This document shows positions 1 through 5,129 of a DNA stretch of 5,636 nt, piece by piece. Position numbers and translations under genes: made by a program. The stretch is taken from assembly GCA_035275625.1 (NCBI GenBank), contig DATEMK010000166.1, forward strand, positions 1 to 5,636, written 5' to 3'. The DNA comes from DATEMK01 sp035275625 (GTDB lineage Bacteria > Bacteroidota > Bacteroidia > AKYH767-A > OLB10). The first letter of the stretch is position 1, and the number at the start of each line of letters is the position of its first letter. The notes beneath the pieces are model-generated. The model saw only the letters and a program-made list of their open reading frames with translations, was not told where the DNA came from and ran no database searches.

Positions 1-165
1 ATTCCATGTCGTGGGATTCCCGATTGAGGTATCTATAAACTGTACTGAATCAAGAGGAGCGCAACCCTGGGTGGTATCAGCATAGAAGTTTGCTGTAAGC
101 TGTCCGTGAGATTGCGTAAAACTTATTAATAAAATAAAAAACGACAACTGTAATATTTTTTTCAT
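1..165 (-). CDS. Secreted PKD-domain protein, N-terminal fragment
   Basis: This is the first 55 codons of a gene that continues past the left edge. The ATG (165-163) is followed by two lysines and a hydrophobic stretch at about residues 5-17, then SFTQSHG, a typical signal peptide with likely cleavage after Gly21. The mature part begins QLTANFYADTTQGCAPLDSV and continues QFIDTSIGNPTTW. This is the characteristic opening of a PKD (immunoglobulin-like) domain as found in large secreted or surface proteins of Bacteroidota, with the GCAPL and F-DTS-GNPT-W pattern. Such proteins often carry repeated PKD domains and a C-terminal type IX secretion sorting domain, but that part is outside the window and only inferred. 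Function (adhesion, polymer binding or enzyme scaffold) cannot be told. There is no Shine-Dalgarno sequence upstream, as is usual for the phylum. Confidence 0.8.
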   Translation of the reverse strand, partial: MKKILQLSFFILLISFTQSHGQLTANFYADTTQGCAPLDSVQFIDTSIGNPTTWN

Positions 166-191
166 TGGTGGTGGCTTTTAGATAATTTTAA

Positions 192-199
192 CAAATTTA
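192..199 (-). promoter_or_regulatory. Candidate -7 promoter box of the PKD-protein gene
   Basis: On the minus strand this reads TAAATTTG, an exact match to the Bacteroidota -7 consensus TAnnTTTG. It lies 26 bp before the ATG at 165. No TTTG-type -33 element is seen at about 19 bp upstream, so the call rests on the -7 box and its position alone. Confidence 0.4.
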
Positions 200-458
200 G
201 ATGGTGAATGTTTTAGCTTGGTTAAGAAATTAAGAAGTTTATAACAATGAAGATGTTAATAAAAGAAAGATATTTTCCTGGTGTTTTTAGAGGCATAAAA
301 CTTCAATCAATAAAAGTAAAATGACTATTTTTTTTGTTCCTGTTATTTTTATTTATTTAATTAAAACTGAAATGCAATATTCAAAAACCTGAATACGGGT
401 AATTGTCATTTGGAAGATACGTAAACGGGGCAAAAGGTTGCATTATCTCAAAACTTTT

Positions 459-749
459 TTATTCTCTCACAATAAAAGTTCCGTCACAAATGAAAATCCA
501 GCAAAATAAATTCGCAAGTGTAAGAAGGCTCCAATAAATAAAAACACGTTTACGATAATTCATATTTAGTTTCAAATTATAGAAAAGCATGGATCCTGTG
601 AATGAAGTAATGACTGAAAATCCAATAACAACAAATAAATTAACACCATAAGCCGCGCTTTTAAAACTTATCAGAAATACGGGGATAAATACGATTCCAT
701 AAATGCACAGTAAATAAGCGGTAATTGTATTCCGTGTATCTTTTCTCAT
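459..749 (-). CDS. Small three-helix membrane protein, unknown function
   Basis: I do not recognise this 96-residue protein. It has three hydrophobic segments at about residues 12-29, 34-57 and 68-88. They are separated by a short loop around Lys30 and a basic loop (KLNMNYRKR, 60-68), with basic residues also at the N-terminus (MRKDTR). By the positive-inside rule, the N-terminus and second loop would be cytoplasmic and the C-terminus outside. No catalytic motif is visible. The ATG is followed directly by an open frame to the TAA at 461-459. Upstream, minus-strand TATTTTCG (770-763) is one base off the Bacteroidota -7 box. The gene follows the fatty acid hydroxylase on the same strand after a 120-bp gap, so co-transcription is possible but not shown. 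Expression as a real protein is likely from its length and membrane pattern, but no family supports it. Confidence 0.6.
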   Translation of the reverse strand: MRKDTRNTITAYLLCIYGIVFIPVFLISFKSAAYGVNLFVVIGFSVITSFTGSMLFYNLKLNMNYRKRVFIYWSLLTLANLFCWIFICDGTFIVRE

Positions 750-869
750 AAAAATAACAAAGCGAAAATAAACTTTCAGAGAATCAGGTCTGTGATAAAT
801 ATTAACCGGGAATATGACGGGTTTTATTAAATATCCAAACCCTGAACAATTCTTCCCTGCCTGATCCCG

Positions 870-1487
870 TTACTTTCTGAAAGTAGTTCTGAAAACTAAA
901 TCCCAGAATTTAGAACTTACACCATAGCCATTATGATCATCTTTGTAATGGTGAAGCATGTGATGGTTCTTAAGCTCCAGCCAGAATTTGCTTTTTAAAT
1001 TAAAATGATGAACAGCATAATGCGACATGTCATAAAAAAGGTAACCCACTAAAAAACCTGCAAAAAAAGGAGTCACATTGATTTCACCCAGCATTTTATA
1101 AAACATAAAATAAAAAAGAACTGCAAGCGGAATACTTACCGCAGGAACCATTACCAGCCGTTTGCTGTCGCTCGGATAATCATGATGAACACCATGAAAA
1201 ATAAAATGAATTTTTTTGCCCATCTCACCCGGTATTTCCCAGTGAAAAACAAAACGATGCAACACATATTCTGTAAACGTCCAGACAAAAAGTCCAAGAA
1301 CAATGAATCCAATAATGGCGAGAAATGAAAGTTCAAAAACAAAAATACTTTTGTAAAGACAAAACAAAATCACCGGCACATAAAGGAATAACGGAACCGT
1401 AAAATGAACCCGGGTAAGTTTTTCGAGTGAGCTATTCTCAAACATAGGAACACATTCATCTTTGTTTGAAATAAACTTCTTAGCCAT
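870..1487 (-). CDS. Fatty acid hydroxylase superfamily protein (FA2H/Scs7-like)
   Basis: This 205-residue integral membrane protein belongs to the fatty acid hydroxylase/sterol desaturase superfamily, which uses a histidine-bound di-iron centre and O2. The histidine clusters are all present: HRFVFH (77-82), HFIFHGVHHDYP (94-105), HYAVHH (156-161) and HHMLHHY (175-181). Their spacing follows that of the yeast fatty acid 2-hydroxylase Scs7p: HX4H, HxxHH, HX3H and HxxHH. Hydrophobic stretches at about 30-50, 53-73, 112-131 and 138-155 flank them. Unlike the eukaryotic enzymes there is no fused cytochrome b5 domain, so an outside electron donor is needed. The likely role is 2-hydroxylation of fatty acyl chains, perhaps in sphingolipids or sulfonolipids, which many Bacteroidota make; the substrate is inferred. 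A sterol- or carotenoid-type substrate is less likely given the FA2H-like motif order. The ATG at 1487 is preceded by a good -7 box. Confidence 0.88.
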   Translation of the reverse strand: MAKKFISNKDECVPMFENSSLEKLTRVHFTVPLFLYVPVILFCLYKSIFVFELSFLAIIGFIVLGLFVWTFTEYVLHRFVFHWEIPGEMGKKIHFIFHGVHHDYPSDSKRLVMVPAVSIPLAVLFYFMFYKMLGEINVTPFFAGFLVGYLFYDMSHYAVHHFNLKSKFWLELKNHHMLHHYKDDHNGYGVSSKFWDLVFRTTFRK

Positions 1488-1506
1488 TTTTTACTGATAT
1501 TTGATG

Positions 1507-1514
1507 CAAAAATA
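1507..1514 (-). promoter_or_regulatory. Candidate -7 promoter box of the hydroxylase gene
   Basis: Read on the minus strand this is TATTTTTG, an exact TAnnTTTG match, 19 bp before the hydroxylase ATG. It sits in the 81-bp spacer shared with the divergent gene at 1569. A -33 TTTG at the usual distance was not found. Confidence 0.45.
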
Positions 1515-1568
1515 TAAAAACTTAATTGTAATTCTGAATACTTTTTCAAAACTATTTAACATTTCCAC

Positions 1569-2078
1569 ATGAAAAAACTTTTTAAATCTTATTTTATGGT
1601 GCTGTTGATTTTACTGACAGTTCAAAATTGTTTCAGCCAAAAACACGCTTCCGACTATTTTGTGCGCTTAAAAGGCAGCGTAAATATTATTCATGTCTAC
1701 CAGGGAGGGGCGGAACCAGGCCGTGAAATATTGGAAGAAATCAGCAAACCCGTTCCGTTCATAAACACAAAGCTCTTCCTTAAAAAAACATATTATGGAA
1801 ACCTGGCTTATATTATTCAGACTGACTCATCAGGAAACTTTGATTTGAATATCAAACCCGGTGTTTATAATATTTATTTATCCGATGAAAATGCATCCTC
1901 AAAAAAAATGATTGATTCAACCGATGTGAAATCAATTTGTGAAGAACAATATAAAACACAGTCGCACGGACAATTAAAAGTTTATCGCAAAGGCAACTCA
2001 CCGGTGGAAATTACGATCAGGGAAACTATTAATCCATGCCTTCCTTTGCCACCCGCTGCTGAGCCAAAGCAAAATTGA
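1569..2078 (+). CDS. Secreted protein with beta-sandwich-like region, unknown function
   Basis: This 169-residue protein starts with MKKLFKSYF and a hydrophobic core (about 9-18), then VQNCFSQ, a Bacteroidota-style signal peptide with likely cleavage after Gln24. Cys21 is not preceded by a good lipobox, so a lipoprotein is unlikely. The middle carries a TDSSGNFDLNIKPGVYNIYL stretch (85-104). It resembles the core of carboxypeptidase-regulatory-like (CarboxypepD_reg or Cna-B type) beta-sandwich folds, where a 'D-x-x-G-x-F' turn is followed by 'PG-x-Y-x-I'. Two cysteines remain in the mature part (124 and 157), suggesting one disulfide. The tail INPCLPLPPAAEPKQN is proline-rich. No catalytic residues were recognised. 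The role is unknown; an exported binding or structural protein is the best guess. The gene is divergent from the hydroxylase and converges on selD, with only 3 bp between the two stop codons. Confidence 0.75.
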   Translation: MKKLFKSYFMVLLILLTVQNCFSQKHASDYFVRLKGSVNIIHVYQGGAEPGREILEEISKPVPFINTKLFLKKTYYGNLAYIIQTDSSGNFDLNIKPGVYNIYLSDENASSKKMIDSTDVKSICEEQYKTQSHGQLKVYRKGNSPVEITIRETINPCLPLPPAAEPKQN

Positions 2079-2081
2079 AAA

Positions 2082-3137
2082 TTAATTTTTCACCTCCATC
2101 AGTTTTTCTTTCTTGCTTAACATTTTTCCAATCGGTTTCCCTGCAGCATCTTTTAAATTAAACTTTTCGACTGCACTTTGGAATTCAATAAAATATTCAG
2201 GAGCAACTGCAACCAATAGTCCACCGCTTGTCTGGGGATCGCAGCCGATAAAAAACTGTTCGGGTGAAAGTTCATTTATTTTATCACTTAATGATGAATA
2301 TATCTTTGTTGTCATATCCGGGTAAATAAATTTATCGAGATAAAAATTAAGATCAGTAAGCAATGGAATACTATCAAAATAAATTTCTGCAGAAAGCCTG
2401 CTGCCTTCACACATTTCAGCAAGATGACCGAACAAGCCGAACCCGGTGATATCCGTCAGCGCGTGAACTCCCTTTATCTTTCCCAGCTCCTCCCCTATTT
2501 TATTTAACGCAGACATATTTTGAACGGCAAGCTTTAAATCTTCTTCTTTCGCCATATCTCTTTTTGCAGCTGTGGTGATGATGCCAACTCCCAATGGCTT
2601 TGTTATAAACAGCATATCTCCTTCCTGAGCTGTATTATTTTTCTTCAAGTGATTTATTTCAACAAGTCCGTTAACCGCTAATCCGAAAATCAGTTCAGGG
2701 CTGTCAATGCTGTGCCCTCCTGCAAGAGGGATGTTCGCATCAGCGCAAATTTTTCTTGCCCCGGAAATTATTTGTTGTGCTGTTTGAGATGGAAGTTTTT
2801 GAACCGGAAAGCCAAGGATTGCAACAGCAAGCAAAGGCTTGCCTCCCATTGCATAAATATCACTGATGGCATTTGCCGCGGCAATCATTCCGAATTCAAA
2901 AGGATCATCCACAATGGGCATAAAAAAATCTGTGGTGCTGACCAGGGCTGTTCCGTTTCCGAGATCATAAACTGCTGCATCATCGCGGCTTTTATTTCCG
3001 ACTAAAAGATTTTTGAAATTATCCGGTGATTCATTGTTTTTTAAAATTTCATTTAATACTGCCGGAGAAATTTTACATCCGCAACCAGCGCCATGACTGA
3101 ATTGAGTTAATTTTATTTTTGCTTGTTCAACCGTCAT
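2082..3137 (-). CDS. selD: Selenide, water dikinase (selenophosphate synthetase)
   Basis: SelD converts selenide and ATP to selenophosphate, AMP and phosphate, supplying activated selenium. The 351-residue length is close to that of E. coli SelD. The catalytic glycine-rich loop LTQFSHGAGCGCKISP (10-25) is intact: Cys19 and Lys22 correspond to E. coli Cys17 and Lys20. The ATP/Mg-binding motifs follow in order: RDDAAV (51-56), TTDFFMPIVDDPFEFG (68-83), AANAISDIYAMGGKP (87-101), LAGGHSID (138-145), LTDITGFGLFGHL (227-239) and CDPQTSGGLL (299-308). The active-site residue is encoded by TGC, so this is a cysteine form rather than a selenocysteine form. The gene lies 13 bp behind the mnmH stop on the same strand, so the two are very probably one operon and selenophosphate is destined at least for tRNA selenation. 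The start is the third of three closely spaced ATGs, and the only one in frame. Confidence 0.97.
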   Translation of the reverse strand: MTVEQAKIKLTQFSHGAGCGCKISPAVLNEILKNNESPDNFKNLLVGNKSRDDAAVYDLGNGTALVSTTDFFMPIVDDPFEFGMIAAANAISDIYAMGGKPLLAVAILGFPVQKLPSQTAQQIISGARKICADANIPLAGGHSIDSPELIFGLAVNGLVEINHLKKNNTAQEGDMLFITKPLGVGIITTAAKRDMAKEEDLKLAVQNMSALNKIGEELGKIKGVHALTDITGFGLFGHLAEMCEGSRLSAEIYFDSIPLLTDLNFYLDKFIYPDMTTKIYSSLSDKINELSPEQFFIGCDPQTSGGLLVAVAPEYFIEFQSAVEKFNLKDAAGKPIGKMLSKKEKLMEVKN

Positions 3138-3195
3138 TGGTCATTAGTCATTACTCTGATGTCTTGATACTTTGTACTTGAAACTTAATACTTTT
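3133..3195. repeat. Degenerate 7-bp tandem repeat across the mnmH/selD junction
   Basis: On the plus strand, nine successive 7-bp units can be laid out in constant phase: GTCATTG, GTCATTA, GTCATTA, CTCTGAT, GTCTTGA, TACTTTG, TACTTGA, AACTTAA, TACTTTT. The first three are nearly identical and the last four share an ACTT core; the middle two are weak. The array covers the selD start codon, the 13-bp spacer and the last 14 codons of mnmH. Because 21 bp is three units and seven codons, the mnmH tail shows a 7-residue echo (SIK-FQVQ-SIK). The pattern resembles the heptanucleotide short tandem repeats known from some bacterial genomes. Confidence 0.6.
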
Positions 3196-4218
3196 TTCAA
3201 AAAACTCTTTAACCTTAACGGCATTCAATTGCATTTGATCATGATCAAGTACAAACGGATAAATATTATTTTGTTCTCTTTGTTTGTTGCTCTGATGATA
3301 GGTTCTGTCATAATAATCCATCATCACATCACACCAATTGATGAGATTGCCTGCATCAAGAAATCCCATTGCTTCTTTCAAACGTAAACCGCCTAATCTT
3401 TTTTTTACTTTTTGAGTTTTCTCTGCAAGCAGCTTTGCATCAAATATTCCGTATTCACTAAGAATTCTTTTTTTTCTGATTTCATAATCAAGATTGATTT
3501 CAATTACCGGTGCTGTTCTCATCTGGTTAAAAATTCCGAGGGGCAATGCACAGGTTCCGATCAGGAGACTTTCATTTTCCATCCATAGAATTTTTTCAGC
3601 ATCTGCTTTTGACCATTCCATAGCCAGAAAATTTTCAAAAGATTCAGTGGATGGCTGCTCCTTTTGTCCCAGCGAACCAAAAGCTGAACCTTTATGATTT
3701 GCTAAATTCTCAATGTCTATAGTTTGTTCACCAATTTCTTTTAACGCATTTATCAATTCCGTTTTTCCCGAACCTGTTTTGCCTCCTACGATTAAAATGT
3801 TTTTACTGACCTGGAACTGGTCTAACACCCAATGCCGAAAACTTTTATAACCACCTTTCAAAACAGAAATTTTAAAACCACTGAGAGAAAGCAGCCATGC
3901 CATAATGTTACTCCGCATTCCTCCGCGCCAGCAGTAAATCATTACTTCTTTTGAGGGAGCAATTTCTTTCGCACTTTTAATAAAATCAGCAAATTTATTT
4001 CCAACCAATTCAAATCCCCTGGTTACGGCTGCTTCTCTGCCATCGTTTTTATAGGTGATGCCAACCTCTTTTCTTTCTTCATTATTTAACAATGGAAAAC
4101 TTATAGCTCCGGGAATATGAGCATGATGATATTCTTTGGGGCTCCTCACATCTAATATTACGGGAAGCCCCTCCGAAATTTCTTTTAAGAATGATTCAAC
4201 TGAGAGTATTGCAGGCAA
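3151..4218 (-). CDS. mnmH: tRNA 2-selenouridine synthase
   Basis: MnmH (SelU/YbbB) replaces sulfur by selenium in 5-substituted 2-thiouridine at wobble position 34 of certain tRNAs, using selenophosphate, with a geranylated intermediate. Numbering from the chosen TTG (355 residues), an N-terminal rhodanese domain carries LDVRSPKEYHHAHIPGA (22-38) and the loop CWRGGMRS with catalytic Cys96 (E. coli Cys97). A P-loop domain follows, with Walker A GGKTGSGKT (145-153) and family motifs NHKGSAFG (174-181) and ENESLLIG (214-221). No ATG or GTG in frame precedes the rhodanese domain. In-frame TTGs lie at 4260, 4251 and 4218, below a TGA at 4266-4264. I chose 4218 because it gives the MPAILSVESFL opening and family length, and because the 4260 TTG sits in the T-tract of a terminator hairpin. 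The longest alternative has 14 more residues. The gene is followed 13 bp later by selD. Confidence 0.95.
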   Translation of the reverse strand: MPAILSVESFLKEISEGLPVILDVRSPKEYHHAHIPGAISFPLLNNEERKEVGITYKNDGREAAVTRGFELVGNKFADFIKSAKEIAPSKEVMIYCWRGGMRSNIMAWLLSLSGFKISVLKGGYKSFRHWVLDQFQVSKNILIVGGKTGSGKTELINALKEIGEQTIDIENLANHKGSAFGSLGQKEQPSTESFENFLAMEWSKADAEKILWMENESLLIGTCALPLGIFNQMRTAPVIEINLDYEIRKKRILSEYGIFDAKLLAEKTQKVKKRLGGLRLKEAMGFLDAGNLINWCDVMMDYYDRTYHQSNKQREQNNIYPFVLDHDQMQLNAVKVKEFFEKSIKFQVQSIKTSE

Positions 4219-4222
4219 GGCA
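4213..4222. repeat. mnmH: 5-bp tandem duplication at the mnmH start
   Basis: The plus strand reads AGGCA twice in direct succession (TGCCT twice on the coding strand). With one copy removed, the coding strand would read ATG CCT GCA ATA CTC, which is an ATG start in frame with mnmH. With both copies, that ATG (4223-4221) is out of frame and a TTG made at the copy junction (4218-4216) is in frame instead. The repeat itself is certain; its history is inferred. Confidence 0.75.
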
Positions 4223-4248
4223 TAAAGATTTACCGGTGCAAACCTACT

Positions 4249-4292
4249 CAAAACAAACAAGGTTCAAAATTGGCATGAACCAACTTTGAACC
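4249..4292 (-). terminator. Probable intrinsic terminator behind the YqgE gene
   Basis: GGTTCAAA (4261-4268) and TTTGAACC (4285-4292) are perfect inverted repeats. Inside them TTGG and CCAA extend the stem past one mismatch, leaving a 6-base loop, so 12 of 13 positions pair. In the minus direction the stem is followed by the T-rich TTGTTTGTTTTG (4260-4249). It begins 29 bp after the YqgE stop codon. The stem is moderately AT-rich and the T-tract is broken by Gs, so termination may be partial, letting some transcripts reach mnmH. Confidence 0.65.
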
Positions 4293-4321
4293 CTGAGTTC
4301 TGGTCTTTCTAAAGTCTTTAT

Positions 4322-4885
4322 TTAATTTAACGATGGATCTTCCGGGAAATTTGCAAGGATGGCATATTCCGTTCCCATGCTTTTCAAAACCTGGCTCCAT
4401 AATACTTTCGGATCGCTGAAAAAAGTGAAGGTTGTATTTGCAGCCGAAAGGAGCCATGACTTTTCCTTGATTTCAATATCCAGTTGCTTGGGTTCCCAAC
4501 CTGAATAACCGGCATAAAAGCGAATTTGATTTTCTTTTACCTGCCCTGTATCAATCATTAATTTCAATTGATCGTAGTTACCACCCCACCATACCCCTTT
4601 TACAATTTCTTTTGCACCTTCCAGCTTGTTTCCGATTGTATGAATATAAAATAATGTATCCGTATCCACCGGACCGCCAAAATATAATGGTACATTAAAG
4701 GTTGGAAAATCTTCAACCGCATCATTAATTTTCACATCCGTTGGTTTATTAAGGATAAATCCAATGGTGCCATGCTGGTCATGTTCTCCGATTAAAACAA
4801 CCGCCCTTTTAAAATATGAATCTAAAAGGAAAGGTTCTGATATTAATAAAGAGCCTTGGGACGGTTTAAATGCTTTCTTTTTCAT
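4322..4885 (-). CDS. YqgE/AlgH family protein (UPF0301)
   Basis: This 187-residue protein matches the YqgE/AlgH family from end to end. Recognised motifs are GSLLISEPFLLDSYFKRAVV (11-30) with LIGEHDQHGTIGFILNKP (31-48), LYFGGPVDTDTLFYIHT (67-83), VWWGGNYDQL (98-107), RFYAGYSGWEPKQLDIEI (122-139) and a C-terminal LWSQVLKSMGTEYAILANFP (162-181). The family forms a compact alpha/beta fold; its biochemical role is not settled. AlgH was named for an effect on alginate regulation in Pseudomonas, which need not apply here. There is no signal peptide or membrane helix, so it is cytoplasmic. The ATG at 4885 gives the usual family N-terminus. It is divergent from pdxH and sits upstream of mnmH on the same strand, with a 61-bp-longer gap to the longest mnmH frame that contains a hairpin, so it is probably its own transcript. 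No clear TAnnTTTG box was found upstream. Confidence 0.93.
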   Translation of the reverse strand: MKKKAFKPSQGSLLISEPFLLDSYFKRAVVLIGEHDQHGTIGFILNKPTDVKINDAVEDFPTFNVPLYFGGPVDTDTLFYIHTIGNKLEGAKEIVKGVWWGGNYDQLKLMIDTGQVKENQIRFYAGYSGWEPKQLDIEIKEKSWLLSAANTTFTFFSDPKVLWSQVLKSMGTEYAILANFPEDPSLN

Positions 4886-5103
4886 AGTCTGATTTTTTTA
4901 CTTGTATTATTTGATTCCTTATTTACGTTTAGTTCCTGTTTAAAGTTTTTTTATTTTCATAGAACCTGAATTGTATTGAACTAAAAGTATGCCATAAGAG
5001 TGGTTTTTGACAATTCTTTATTTGGAACTTTAAAATTTTTACCAATTTCTTTCAAATCAATTTGTTAAAAAATAATCTTGCCTTTAAGACACCACGGAAT
5101 GTC

Positions 5104-5111
5104 TAAATTTG
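5104..5111 (+). promoter_or_regulatory. pdxH: Candidate -7 promoter box of pdxH
   Basis: TAAATTTG matches the Bacteroidota -7 consensus TAnnTTTG exactly and lies 18 bp before the pdxH ATG. A TTG at 5078-5080 could serve as a -33 element, but the 23-bp spacing is longer than the usual 19 or so. The rest of the divergent spacer (4886-5129) is AT-rich and shows no other clear site. Confidence 0.45.
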
Positions 5112-5129
5112 AGCCAAAAATTTCCCGTA

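Noticed and set aside
222..237. Near-perfect 8-bp tandem repeat (TTAAGAAA, TTAAGAAG) in the gene-free stretch
   Set aside because: Two short AT-rich copies are expected by chance in this composition, and no function is suggested by position.
813..832. Possible hairpin between the hydroxylase and the 96-residue protein gene
   Set aside because: Only four outer base pairs form (AACC with GGTT) before a G-G mismatch, and no T-tract follows; too weak for a terminator.
1151..1342. Minus-strand 63-codon frame inside the hydroxylase gene
   Set aside because: It is an alternative frame of a gene with all its family motifs; its sequence shows no features of its own.
1569..1631. Lipoprotein signal with Cys21 as the modified residue
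   Set aside because: The residues before Cys21 are V-Q-N, which do not fit a lipobox; cleavage after FSQ fits better.
2113..2325. Open plus-strand frames opposite selD and mnmH, here and at 2712-3005, 3172-3387 and 3494-3697
   Set aside because: They lie entirely antisense to well-recognised conserved genes, resemble no family and lack initiation signals.
4248..4457. Minus-strand 69-codon frame overlapping the end of the YqgE gene
   Set aside because: It is out of frame with the conserved YqgE C-terminus and runs through the terminator hairpin.
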